From positions 1,417,549,519 through 1,417,613,518 of the forward strand of contig NC_056733.1 of assembly GCF_019279795.1 (NCBI RefSeq): a DNA stretch of 64,000 nt. Reading direction: 5' to 3'. The translations under genes and the position numbers were made by a program. The stretch comes from Protopterus annectens. Taxonomy: Eukaryota; Chordata; Ceratodontiformes; Protopteridae. How positions within the stretch are numbered: position 1 is the stretch's first letter; every line of letters starts with the position of its first letter. Shown piece after piece: positions 1-11,725 of this stretch. A model generated the notes under the pieces. That model searched no databases and was not told the DNA's origin. It worked only from the letters and a program-made list of their open reading frames with translations.

Positions 1-312
1 TTAGGTAGGAGGAGCAATTGAGGGTCTCACCCTGGGCTCCAAATGGCCTTGTTACTCCTCTGCTTCTACACAACCAGGATAGGTAAAACTGTTACGTTTT
101 CTAAGTGTTGTTTTTCAGTTCAGTGAAACTGTGATTTGCTAAGTAATTTTTGACAAAATAAGATTCATTAAAGGGTGTCTTGGCGAGCTGCTATGAATCG
201 AGTATATAGGGGTGGCTCATGCTATTGGACTGCAAGACTGCAGCCCCCCCCAGCTGTAAAAAGAAAAAACAAAATAAAGCAGAAGAAAAGGAAAAATGGA
301 AATTAAATCAAA
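1..312. other. no gene recognised
   Basis: AT-rich sequence with an A-rich stretch at about 257-315. I see no coding signal, repeat array or RNA gene in it. Confidence 0.5.
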
Positions 313-667
313 ATGAATAGCGAGTCCTGGAACTCCATGCATGCATGCATGCTGGGCGTTCCTGGAACTCTGCACGCATGCATGCAGGAATCCAAACTGC
401 CATTTAACCAGCCCAGATTAGAAGAAGGCATCAGACTTACAGAAATGCCCAGAAGTCTATGCGGTTACAATCGCATAGACTGGAAGGGATCGGACTGCAA
501 CATCTGCAAGCTAGAGCCTGCTCTCGTGGGAAAGGCAGACTCAAAAGCGAACTTCAACATCTGCAGGTTGGCAAACTCGGTGGCTGGGACTTTGAAGTAA
601 TCGTGGGAAAGACAGACTTGAAAGTGAGCAGACTGCAATGTCTGCAGGCTGGGCTGGGACTTTGAAG
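313..667. repeat. imperfect short tandem repeats
   Basis: A GCATGCAT-rich block (about 335-385) is followed by degenerate units of about 70-80 bp. The landmarks cgtgggaaagrcagact and ctgggactttgaag each recur twice (about 526-598 and 601-667). Open frames across it are a by-product of the repeats and look like no known protein. Confidence 0.55.
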
Positions 668-714
668 CAAGCTGCTGCAGGAATTTCAACTGGATCAGAC
701 TCCAACCCAGGTAG

Positions 715-945
<231 letters not shown>

Positions 946-1404
946 TAAATTCCATACCCACCACCACTCATGAAAACTATTCAGATTTTTGCCTCGTATT
1001 TTTGTTCTGTTCTGTTCCTCATAAAATTTGTGGTTTTCTGGATTTTGAGTTCACTAAATAATGGCAGGCATTTGAATTTCAGTCTTCATATTCTTCAGAA
1101 AATATATGGTAACACAAAACCTGTTATTCTAGCAAATTTCTAAGTTTATAAGATGAATATTTGAAATTGGTCCCTATTTTCTGGGCTGTATTCCCCCATT
1201 ATTGGCTTTCTCCAGTTTTTTTTTGTGCTAAGAGGTTGAGAGCTATGGTGAAAACTGAATTCATTGAATATGTTTGGGGGCTATAATTCCCTCATTATTG
1301 GCTTTGTCCAGGTGTTTTGTGCTAAGAGGTTGAGGACTATGGTGAGAACTGAATTCACTAAATGATAGCCATTTAAGTTTCAGTCTTCTTGTGTTTCAAG
1401 AAAC

Positions 1405-1455
1405 AGCTGATATGGCTCTGATTGTAGTGCAAAGGGTCCTGGGTTCAAGACTTGG
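1405..1455 (+). repeat. tRNA-like SINE head (Pol III boxes)
   Basis: A box-A-like segment (tatggctctgattg, from 1411) is followed by a good box B, gggttcaagac (1441-1451). The 17-bp phrase agggtcctgggttcaag is also present at about 37,474-37,490 in another tRNA-like segment, so both probably come from one tRNA-derived SINE family. Confidence 0.45.
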
Positions 1456-1689
1456 CAGTGAAATGCATGGTGGTAACAGCATTTTATTCTAGCAACTTTC
1501 CAAGATTATACAAGCAATCTTTAAAATGTGTCCCTGGTGTTTGGGCTTTTGTCCCCCAATAAATTTTGCCTTTTTTGCAGATTTCTTGTGCTGCAAATTT
1601 GAGAGATACAGTTGAGTGTCGAGTGGATTTTTACAATGAACTGAGAGCTTCAGGGGAAGAGAAGTTCAGTGCAACTTATACTGAGTCTG

Positions 1690-1765
1690 CTTGTATTGTT
1701 AATAGTACAACAGGTAGTGTACTTGCTTTTGATGCAGAAGGCTGTGGGTTCTACTCCCACAGTAT
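1690..1765 (+). repeat. tRNA-like segment with T-arm-like hairpin
   Basis: The segment ends in a T-arm-like hairpin, in which ctgtggg and cccacag flank ttctact. The box-B-like core is ggttctactcc. It is too degenerate in the D and anticodon arms to be called a functional tRNA, so a SINE relic is more likely. Confidence 0.35.
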
Positions 1766-3330
1766 GTAGATGCATTTCTGATACTGTACTGTGTTGTACT
1801 TTTAAAGGGAGTGGATGCTGCAGTCCTGAGAATGTCCTCTTTAATGGAGATACCTAGTAACTATGAACCTGTTATCAGTTTGCCATCCATTCCTTATTGC
1901 AATATTACTAGCTTATCATTTTGAATGTACCATAGGCAATGTATTCCTCAAGGGCAACAGGCACTTTATTTGTAGATGAAACAATGAAATATACATTTGT
2001 TTGCTAGCAGCAGCCTCTTCATTAGTTACAGATCTCTTTAATGTGAAATTATTTAGATGACTTTTACTTCTGCAGAGATTATGCATATTTACTGATACTG
2101 GTGGATTGTAGAAGTTTGAGTAGACTTTTATGATGGAAATGTTCTGAATTGGGCAGTTTTGTCATTATTGGTGCATGCATTTTGTTTCATTGTTTACTGG
2201 AAAAATGTTCAAAACAAATTTAAAACACCCTCTAACAACTGTACTGTATTATACAAGGAATATAATTTAATACAGTCAGAAAGGTGCATCAAAGAACACA
2301 TGTATGTTTAATGTGCAAGGGGCCTATGATTTGAAAACAGCCCAAAGTTCATCTTTATCTGCCACTGGCCATAAGAGCAATTTTTAGTACTGTTTCTATG
2401 TTCCCCCAATATATTTGGCCTTGTCCAGATTTCCTGCATTAAGAGGTTGAGGGTCACACTCAAATAAATCACTTTATAGAATTAGGTATATCCAAACCTC
2501 TCAACTGTCCACGATTTTGGCTCAAAATGTTGCTCTCCCCCTAATAATCCCTCTGCAAAATGGCAATTTTGGAAGAAAATGTGGAGGGTTTACAATTAAT
2601 AAATAATAGTAATGGTCAGAGTTATAGATTACTTTTATTTCAGAAATGCATGTAGATTCTTATTTTGGAGCTGCTCAACTTAACAGCACTAATATTAAAA
2701 AAGTGTCCCTTCTTTGACAGGCTCTCAGCTGTATTGTGTGGCTATTTTATATTTTTTGCATCACATTTTTGGTCTGTTTTTCATAAAATTGTGGTTTACT
2801 GGCAAATTAGTGGCAAATCATTAAAGATTGAAGTTAGAAAATAATGACAGACATTCGAGTTTCAGATTTCATATCCTTCAGAAAATGCATACTAATGCAT
2901 GACCTACTATTCTATTATCTTTCTAAGTTTGTAAGTGCAATATTTAAAAATTGTTCTTATTTTTGAGCCTTTGTCCCACTTCTATTTATGGCTTTGTCCA
3001 GGTCTCTTGCTCTGAGGTTGAGAGGTATGACAAATGTGCCAGGGCCATCACCGTCAGACAGAGACTGTTGCACCCTGCTCCCCCATGTAGTGACCCTGAA
3101 TGTGTCCAAGCAAGGCAAGGAGCAATTATGCAGTGTAAGTGTGCAGAGTATCCCCCTGTCCAAGGTAGACACAAGTGCTACAGTGGCTTTTCATCTTTCC
3201 TTGATTTTGCAGAATGTTCTGGTTTTCTGTTATATTTTTATGCTGTTGATTTATGCTTCTTATTATTCAGAAAATGTATGTTGTTGCAGTGCCTGTTGCT
3301 CTGTGTTTAAATAGCAATGCTTTAATGACC

Positions 3331-5860
3331 ATCAGGTAAGCTTGTCTGAGATTGTAAGATGCAAGTAAGCTTTAATAAGTATACTGTTAAAGAATTACCA
3401 ACATTGAAAGTCTTTCTGTTGTTGCCATGCAGTGAATATTTACATAACTAGATAATGTATAAGCCTTGGGCATTTAAAGGCATAAGACAGAGTTTGTAAT
3501 AAAGGACAGGATCACAGTATTTTCCAAAGCTCATTACATTTGTTAGAGACTTGCAGTAATCTTTGCAGGCTTTACCCATAAACTAAACAGAATGCCAATC
3601 TATCATGTGTGGTCCATAACCTGTGCAGTAATCCTTTAAGCAATTTATATTGAGCTTATGCATTGTTTGCTGTTCATTAATTTCTACTTTGATCATGTTT
3701 TCCCCATGAAACAAGTAGATAGTTGTTGTCAGGCAGCAGGTCTTTTTTGGATAAGAAACATTTTTTACAAGTGGAGGTTTCACAGAGATTGCTACTTTCA
3801 GCATGTTACTTGGTACTTTAATAAAGCTGAATACAAATTATAATTAGAACTGCAGTGCAAGGAGAAGTGGTTTGAGTTGAGTGCTGCAAAGCTGCTTGTT
3901 TTTTTTATACTTTATTTTGACTGGCATTCCATTAATGTATTTAAAAAGTAATTTATTTTTTTTCATGCCTCACAACCTTTTTGTTTCTATCTAGATATTG
4001 AGAAAGTTGTCATGTACCCAATGGACTGAAATATTTGTTTTTCTTCTACACTTCATTTTGTCTTGTTTGGAATCTCATAATGATGATATGGCACCCAGGG
4101 CAGCTCTACCCCTTTCTAGTTGACCCCACCCCTTCCTGTTGGCTCCACCCATTCAGCTGTCTCAAAGCCCCCCTTTGATTTGAAGTCACCAGCCGCCACT
4201 GCGAGTATACTTTTTTTGTTGTGCTCTGGTAATCTACAATGAACAGTTTCATACTGTAATGCTAAGTGAAAAACAAAGATGTTCAGCTAGCATATTTATG
4301 ACTTCCCATCAGAAGATTATTCATGACACACATTAAACTGTGACAATTATTGACTCACCTTCAAATGCCTTATCACAAATCCACACAAACCAGACTTAGC
4401 ACATTACAGCCCTGCTTCTTTTGTACACATTCCTTTATGCTCCTCATGCAGTTCTTGGACCCACTATTCAATGTAGGTGTGTTCACCCCAATTCATACAT
4501 TCTCTGAAGAATATGCATCATATGACCTTTCAGTGTACATACTTTGAAAGCACTGTTTTTCTTGTGCTACTGGTTTTTGAGCATTAGCAAGTGCTTTTTC
4601 TAGTTTGGCAAATTGTTCAAAGTGGCAAGGTTTGGATCCTGCATGCTGCACTGTAGGGTATCCAGGTGGGTTGACAGCAAATCCTCCTTTCATCAATGTT
4701 ATAAAACTACATTATAACTAGATTTTTGGAGAAGGCAGAGTAGATTTGTTTATTCTGGGAGAACGTATGGGTGCTGTGATTAGTACGAGAGCACGGAAGG
4801 GGGTGCAGAATGACTATGATACCGTTACACAATGTTAGATGCAATGTTATGACAAGTAGAACGAATGCCTTGTAATGGCAAGATTCCTAGGATGATGAAC
4901 TGACTGTGTGCATCATCAGTGTAAGACAGTATATCATGCAGTTTTCACAGATGGATAATTACTGTCTGTGGTATAATAGGAGACATGTTCTTCTAGAAAA
5001 ATGTTTCAAAAGAATGTCTGTGAGGCCAGAAGAGGCTGTGCTGCAGACGGTGTGGTGCACTGGCAGACAAGTTGCTTGAGCATGGCCTTCCTGAAACTAT
5101 TTTTGGGGGGTATGCTGCATGTTGTGATGAAATGAATGTCTTGATTAATGTGAGTTAGAGAATACTAAAAATATTCACATGCAGAGCAAACGTCTTCCAC
5201 AGATGTGTCAATTTCTTCTAAGGAACACAAGACAGAACAAACACCATGTTCAAATATGTACACACATTTCAGGTCACCAGATATGTTCCCACAAATTATT
5301 ACATCATTTCCATTTGAAGAAAATCATTACATAAGCTTATTTTTAGCTGTTTTGCTTTACCACAAGAAAACTAACCAAACCATTTCTGCCACTTGTAAAG
5401 GACAAGGGCTTAATTACATCATCCCAGGACAATAGACTACTAATACACAGGATGTTAACATGCACATCTAAACTGTCTACATTTTACTGCCTGGTTTCAT
5501 TTCACAAGTCAAGTCAGGTACTTTTCTGACATGGATTCTGATTAGATTTTATGACCTGCTAGCACAGGGGATACATGAGGTTATATCTTCAGACAGATTC
5601 ATTCATTTCCATTCATTTCACTCTCTTTTGCATTTATAAGAGAAAGTGTTACAAAGCTGCAAACACATTGCAGAAAAAATGTGTTACCAGTAGGAAATAA
5701 GGAAGAGCAAAAATGCATTACTTATTTAAATCAGTGTTCCTTTGCTTTGCATTAGCCCTGGTATTATATTCAAGAATATGGTAAATTCTTCAAAACAGAG
5801 GAAATTACCTGTAGAGAATTTGTGGTGGAACTACAAAGTAACATAATATGCCCTCTCATC
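3331..5860. other. no gene recognised (AT-rich)
   Basis: Only short random open frames occur on either strand, with no splice-flanked conserved exon that I recognise. A C-rich patch at about 4090-4200 (repeated caccc/ccaccc) looks repeat-derived but I cannot name it. Confidence 0.45.
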
Positions 5861-5869
5861 ACATTAAGT

Positions 5870-6070
5870 AATTTAGTAAGGCACACACAGAGCCTGAATC
5901 ATAAATCAATATGGTTGCACAGAGTACACCCAGAGGATATTAGCAATATTTCAGCAGAAATTGGAACTAAAAGGCTAGTTAAATATACTGCTTAATAAGC
6001 AATTGTTATTCTATTATTCTGGAAATTAGCACATGTAAATCCAATTTATAAAACATGAGACTGAACATTA
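5870..6070 (+). pseudogene. possible LINE reverse-transcriptase relic
   Basis: Around 6020-6060 one frame reads roughly W-K-L-A-H-V-N-P-I-Y-K. It resembles the segment between RT motifs 1 and 2 in CR1-like LINEs (EWxxAxVxPIxKxGD). The frame is broken by stops and no other RT motif is convincing, so this is a weak call. Confidence 0.22.
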
Positions 6071-7030
6071 TGAAATGTCATGGATTCAAAAGCAAAATAC
6101 AAAATTCCTACAACAAATGAGCATAAGACTCACAATGTTACCCATGCACATCAATGTTTTCATAATGTCTTATACAGTATGCAGGTATACACCCATAATG
6201 TGTGCTGATATCAGGATGCAAGCCCATATAGTACCAGCCCTGATTATAGGTAGAAGACAGGCACTTAGTAGTGGAACTACAGGCAAGTCAGTCTAGTAGA
6301 ATTGCAAGTACAGGAGTAAGCCTACCAGACATAAGTGCTTGTTTTCAGGGGAAACCAGAGAGTACTGTCTGGTTAGGTGACTTGCTCAATGGAGAATGAG
6401 GTAACCAAAACTGATAGGATGAAGCTTGTCTGTATCTCATAGCCTTAAGTCTCATGCTAAAGTTACAAACAGATAAGGGAGGGAGCAACAAGCCTGACCA
6501 GGAAATGTGCATAGGTTTAGAAAAAGAAACTGTCTTCTTCAGCATAGTTCCCCTCCTAGTTGAAACAATGATGTCCTGATCTGCCACTACTTGTGTGCCG
6601 GCATTACATGCTCTAGAACAAGTCATCTGTGATACTGTGTGCCACAATGTTCTGCAGTTCAACCTTATATTATTATAAGTCCCATAAAGATATGTCTTGA
6701 AGAATGTATTTTACACTTAACTTGTCCCCAAAAGAATGAAAGCATTATAATGGAACATGTAAATACACACCGGTATGACAAAAAGAAAAAGGTAGATTTT
6801 CTGTGTCTTAAAGTATATAAGGTATTCTTCAAAGATAATCAAACCCACTGAGCTAAACCACAGCATCATAGATTGTATCACTTGACGAGCTAATGGTCTC
6901 AATGGCAGAGAGAGAGAAACATATGTAGTAGAACCCATAAATCCTGCAGTCCAGCAATTAAAAACATTCCAATAACCCCTGCACAGGATATACCACATTC
7001 ACCAGCTACTCAGACCAGATCACTATTTGA
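6071..7030. other. no gene recognised
   Basis: Mixed-composition sequence with only short open frames. It may belong to the same old LINE copy as the flanking relics, but nothing in it supports that directly. Confidence 0.35.
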
Positions 7031-7560
7031 AAGCAGTATCACAATGATAAGAGACTCTATAATAAAAAAAATAAATAAATAAAATGATGCCTACCCAGAC
7101 TGTTCAATGGGAGAGTCACTGAGCATACCTGTTACCTGCTTCATCCAAAAAATAAGGGGTGTAAACAATTACAGAAAAAGTAGTTGTATGGCTACAGAGG
7201 GAAATACAGAGTAATGATTGCTACTGTGGGAATGAATAACTTTATATAGTGTACCTCACCTCATATGAGGCAACAGATGACAACCTCATCTAATATCCTC
7301 TCTGCGATTAATATTTCATTCATTCCAAGTAAATTGCTATTTTCATGGACATGATACTAACATAGTGGAAGGAAATTATAATATTTAATAAAGAGTAAGG
7401 GAGACGGTGAATACATCAGGGAATTCACAGAGATAGTAAACTGGCTCACAGACCTTCAGATGCACAGAGTATATCACATTTGCCAAGTACAACACCACAT
7501 CATTTTTCAGTGTTTATGGGTTTCACTTTTGCCCCGAGGCCATGCACTATCCAAGTAAGA
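7030..7560 (+). pseudogene. relic of CR1-type ORF1 (SGNH esterase region)
   Basis: Near 7040-7065 a broken frame reads MIRDSII, followed about 150 bp later by IATVGMNNF and then by REFTEIVNWLTDLQ (about 7420-7460). In the better-preserved CR1 ORF1 of this window the corresponding blocks are VIGDSIVRH, VIVHAGVNDL and DFNNWLKFC, in the same order and similar spacing. These are the GDS and GxND blocks of the esterase domain known from CR1 ORF1 proteins. The relic has many stops. The order of blocks supports the call; each block alone would not. Confidence 0.4.
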
Positions 7561-7797
7561 AACAGAGTAAGCCTTTCCAGACAAATGTCCAGATGCAGGT
7601 CTAGTAGATCTAATTTAATTTATGTTATTAAATTAGTCCAAGAATGGAATGCAATGATACTTAATGCAAGCAATTTTAACCATAAAATAACTAACAAGGA
7701 AACTTTAGTATTTATGAGGGATATATGTATTAGCACAGAAAGATAGTTTCATTTTGCAATTAGAAAACCACAAATAAATAAATAATACATGTCATTG
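7540..7797. repeat. duplicated segment, copy 1 (A-B)
   Basis: Part A (7,540-7,625) starts ccatgcactatccaag. Part B (about 7,625-7,797) includes gaaactttagtattt. Both recur next to it: A' at 7,798-7,875 and B' at about 8,857-9,025. The copies are joined at a short shared gccatgcac. Confidence 0.75.
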
Positions 7798-9025
7798 CCA
7801 TGCACTATCCAAGTAAGAAGCAGAGTAAGCCTGTCCAGACAAATGTCCAGATACAGATCTAGTAGATCTAATTTACAACCTGAAGTTTGATGCACATATC
7901 AATCAAACTATCAAAACCATTAATAAAAAACTTGGCTCTCTTTACAGAATCAAACCTTTCCTTATCCCACTTGCTAGAACTGCAATTGCCCATTCCCATC
8001 TACTATCAAGTCTTCTCTATGCCTCACCTCTATTCCCCAACTTAAACAAAACAGATCTTAATAAACTATCATCCTGCTATAACCACAATGGCAGATTTGC
8101 TACTGGCACATCCTACCGTACACACCACTGTCACAACCTAAATCGCCTAGGATGGCTTGAACTGCCTAGCCTACTGCAGTTCAACTAGCTAATAGTGGCA
8201 CATAAAGTCCTTTACCAATCAGAAAATATACCTGCACTAAAAAATATTATCAGCCCCTACACCAGCACCCGGCCACTGCGATCATCCACTAGACTCCTAG
8301 TTCAAACATACAAATCCAACTACTCATCTGGGGACTCTCTGCCAGCTCTGTTGGAAAAACATGGAACAGACTCCCAGCTGACTTGACTCTAGAACCCTCA
8401 TTAACTTGATTCAAAAACAAACTCAAGAAATACTTCAAAACTCATCGGTTATATCCTTGCACTAACCCCAACTTGTGACCTCTCTATTACTTAGGTGCCT
8501 TACCTACAACTACTTCTAACTTTTTTCTACCACACCATTTCAGGAAGGGACAATTGTATAACTGCTGCTCAATGTGCCTTAAACCTGAATGTAATGTTAT
8601 GTATATATAACTTTGAAAATAATATGTTTTGTAAAGTGTTTTATAATAAGTTAGTACTATATGTGCTAAATGCTGGTATTGCTTATGACTGTAATCTGCT
8701 TGAAACTAGCATTTACTAAATGTTCAATGTGTATTATTATCTTGGAGCTTTTCTCCCTGGGCCTCCGCTGAAAAGAGATATATATCCAGTCGGACTATCC
8801 TGGTCAACAAATGTAAAATAAAATAAATAAATAAATAAATAAAATTTGATTTCTGATATTAAATTGGTCCAAGAAGGGAATGCAATGTTACTTAATGCAA
8901 GCAGTTTTAATTGTAAAACAATTAACAAGGAAACTTTAGTATTTCTAAAGGATATATGTATTATCACAGAAAGATAGTTTGATTTTACAATTAGAAAACC
9001 ACAAATAAATAATATGAATCATTGC
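7798..9025. repeat. duplicated segment, copy 2 (A'-LINE-B')
   Basis: A' (7,798-7,875) repeats 7,540-7,620 with few changes. B' (about 8,857-9,025) repeats 7,625-7,797. The two parts are separated by the L2-type LINE at 7,876-8,844. The order A-B-A'-LINE-B' means a ~258-bp tandem duplication came first and the LINE then inserted into the second copy. Confidence 0.75.
7876..8844 (+). mobile_element. L2-type LINE, 3' end (5'-truncated)
   Basis: Conceptual translation starts NLKFDAHINQTIKTINKKLG and continues through RIKPFLIP..., the post-RT C-terminal region typical of L2/CR1-clade LINEs. An open stretch at 8,195-8,386 continues the same protein. The copy is truncated upstream of the RT domain and has a few stops. 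The 3' end (8,740-8,844) carries the phrase ctccctgggcctccgctgaa and finishes in an AAAT-rich tail. The same tail occurs at 35,009-35,095 and in the SINE at 56,799-57,050. The clade assignment is from protein motifs; the exact family is unknown. Confidence 0.8.
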
Positions 9026-9376
9026 ATTAAAATAGTGAGTAGGTCAGGAAGTATTTTTTTATGTTAACAGCTAATATAGTTAAGTTCTCATCCAGTCATA
9101 GGTAAATCTGAAATCCTTATATATAAATGATGTCAATATTTATTCCATTAGGTGATGAAGATATCCTTCTCCTTCTAGTGCCAAGCATGAGGAAATTGTT
9201 ATAATATGCAGCACTTAAGCTCTGTTTAAAATTCCAGTATTTCATTTTGGGGATTGTATCTGCCCTACAAGTCATCAAGGGCTATATCATTTTGTGTAGA
9301 GGTATTTGTGGATTTTGTTAGTAGAAAGAGCATGGAAAAGGCTATTAAAAATATCTCAGCCAGGAAAAGTATTACC
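9026..9376. other. no gene recognised
   Basis: AT-rich flank between the duplicated segment and the start of Harbinger copy 1. No coding or RNA signal seen. Confidence 0.45.
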
Positions 9377-10580
9377 CTGGGATTCAGCAAGCTCTGCACA
9401 GTGTGCAGGAATAGTGCAGGAGCTGCTGGAGGCAATATGGCTGCCAAGAGATCCGGGAACAAGCTCCCGAGACGTGCACAAGCACTCCTGCACTATTCCT
9501 GCACAGACGCAGCTCCTGTATGCAAATTACCCCATTTGCAGGTGAAAACCATGCAAGTGAGGTGAATTTGCGATCCAGGAAGCTGGCAGCTATCCGTGTA
9601 GGCCTAGTGTAATCTACAGAAATGTACTCGGTTAGTAACCAAGTACATTTCTGCAAACTACAAAACGGAGCCATGACAGCTCCAAATAAAGGCTATATAT
9701 AATGTGTAAAGCATGCCAATGCCCAAATATATGGCCACTGGCATGGAAAACAGTTGCAAAAATAAAAAAAAATAACTTTTATTTTTTTTTAGCCAATTTT
9801 GGCCAATTTCAGACGTTTAAGTGTATGGCAGCGGCATGCAAACAGGATCGGCTGGAAAATAACAGAAAAACCCTGAAAAAAGCTTTCCCTGCAAAATCAC
9901 AATTTTGCCATTAAAGTCAATGGCAGGCAGAAGACAACAAGGCCAATGAATAGTGGTTGCTAAGGGGGAAGGCTCAGTGTCAGACTTGTAACTAGGTATT
10001 GGCAGGCAATCCTATGCAAATGAGAGGAATGATACTGAATCCCAGATTTTCCCTCATGGCTAGCCTGCACCCAACCATGCAGGTGCAGGAAGACCATGGT
10101 GCAAGTCTAAGAGCTAGCTGACATCATAGAGGGATGTGTCAGGCATACTGTAAGCTTACTGGAGCCCTGTAGCTCAGGTTTGCCCTTAGCTTAGCAGAGC
10201 TAAGCAAGGGGGGCGTGTCTGAAGCTGCCAAGCAGACTTTACATTGCCTAAGTGGGTGTGCACACTGCGCACCATGTTGTAAATGAAAAAAAGTAAACCA
10301 GGAAATAGCAGCTCCATGCACATCTGAGCACTGTGTTTGCATGGTGTGCCCCTGGGCTTAAACAGGAAGGCAGTGAGAAGGGAAAACAGCAGTAGGAAGG
10401 TAATCAAGGAGAACTAGCATAGCTGACAGGTGAAATGTATCAGAATCAGAAAATTACACAGGCAGCAGCCCAGCCCAGCCCAGCAGACTACTATAAACTA
10501 TGCAAACTCTGTTTTTTCCCATAAACTCTACACCACCGGTGTACACAAGCGGGGAAATGTTACCTAACAAAAGCAACAAA
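9377..10580 (+). other. Harbinger copy 1 leader, non-coding
   Basis: No coding frame. It is clearly homologous to 59,694-61,164 in copy 2, for example caaatgagaggaatgatactgaat against a near match there. It may hold the transposase promoter, but I see no specific site. Confidence 0.55.
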
Positions 10581-11725
10581 ATGATAGGGGCTGCATTAGC
10601 TCTCATAAATCAACATGTGGAAGAGACGATGAGGATGAGAATGCGGATGGACAACCCACAGTGAGGAGAAGGAGAAGACTGTACAGACCCAGGGTAACCT
10701 ACCAGGGGCTACATGATCTGGAAATAGTAGAGCACTGTAGGATGGACAGGGACCTCCTACAGCAAATTGTTGAGCTGTGCCGGCCATGCCTCACACACAG
10801 AACCAACAGAGGGGAACCCATCCCAGTGGATACCAAGGTATGTGTAGGCCTAAGAATACTAGCCACAGGTACCTTCCAAAGGCCAACTGGGGATATCATG
10901 GGGATCTCACAGGCATCAGCATCCAGGGTACTCCACCAGTTCCTGGATGCCATGTCAGCACATGCCGGTGAGCATGTATATTTCCACAACACCCGTGAGG
11001 CGTTAACCAGCAATATGCATCTCTTCCACCAAATTGCAGAATACCCTGAGGTAGTGGGAGCTATAGACTGTCCATATATACACATCAAAGCATCACCCAG
11101 TGAGTGGGGTAGGGTCTACATCAAATGCAAGGGCTTCCCCTCCATCAACTGCCAGGTCATGTGCGATGCCCAGGGCATTATAATGAATGTGTGTGCTGAC
11201 TGCCCTGGAATCTACCACGACTGCCACAGCTGGCATATGACACAGTTGTACCAGAGATTTGCCAATGGGGACATCCATTATGGCCACCTAGTGGGGGATG
11301 CTGGTTACGTACTGGAGCCGTGGCTGATGACACCCATCAGAAATGCACACACACCCAAACAAGAACTCCATAATGAGGCACACACACAGACAAGAATCAT
11401 AATAGAGCATGTATCTGGGATGCTCAAGTCATGGTTCTGGTGTCTGGACATATCCGGAGGATCCTTGCAGTACTCACCAGCTACATGTACCCAAATTGTC
11501 ATCATATGTGCCATGCTACAGAATATGATCCTACAGAAACAGCTGCAGCAGAAACAGCATGGGGCAGGGGCAAACAGCCCCCCACCATTGCCAAGGCCTG
11601 CACAGGCACAGAGTGACTCAGAGGAGGAACAACCTGAGCCTGCCCCAGTAGGCAGAAGGAGGCATGCCCAGTATGCCCAGGCCTTGGCAAAGACGCAACG
11701 CATAGCACATACACTGACATGGTAG
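10581..11725 (+). CDS. PIF/Harbinger (HARBI1-like) transposase, N-terminal frameshift
   Basis: This is a DDE transposase that would cut and paste Harbinger DNA in the nucleus. The continuous frame begins at a GTG at 10,661 and gives 354 codons. In the second genomic copy the protein begins upstream at an ATG in frame (MLGASIALIHQHV). Here the equivalent ATG at 10,581 (MIGAALALINQHV) is out of frame by one base, so a small indel near 10,620 breaks the first ~27 codons. Counting from 10,661, an arginine-rich start is followed by a helix-turn-helix-like region (about 55-95). The catalytic set is D136 (VVGAIDC), D187 (PGIYHDC) and E249 (RIIIEHVSG); the conserved GDAGY lies at 212-216. The C-terminus is proline- and acid-rich. 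Length fits the family. Apart from the N-terminal break the ORF is intact, unlike its neighbours. Transposase identity is secure; activity is unknown. Confidence 0.88.

Larger units (their letters stand above)
970..3330 (+). repeat. degenerate dispersed repeat family (several copies)
   Basis: Diverged copies share an ordered set of phrases: tcataaaattgtggttt, then ttcagaaaatryatg, then a run like ggctttgtccag followed by ctaagaggttgag. Copies are visible at about 975-1250, 1250-1600, 2390-2460 and 2740-3030, with a weaker one at about 3190-3360. A related fragment lies at about 54,044-54,100. Two places inside it look tRNA-like (see 1411-1451 and 1690-1765). I cannot assign a named family. 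An old SINE or non-autonomous element is the simplest reading. Confidence 0.5.

Noticed and set aside
2951-3314. 119- and 108-codon overlapping frames with several Cys
   Set aside because: They lie in the degenerate dispersed repeat and differ from its other copies in frame.
9254-9674. Open frames at the left end of Harbinger copy 1
   Set aside because: They cross the element boundary and are not preserved in copy 2.
10699-11088. Minus-strand 129-codon frame
   Set aside because: It lies within the Harbinger transposase gene, so it is antisense shadow.
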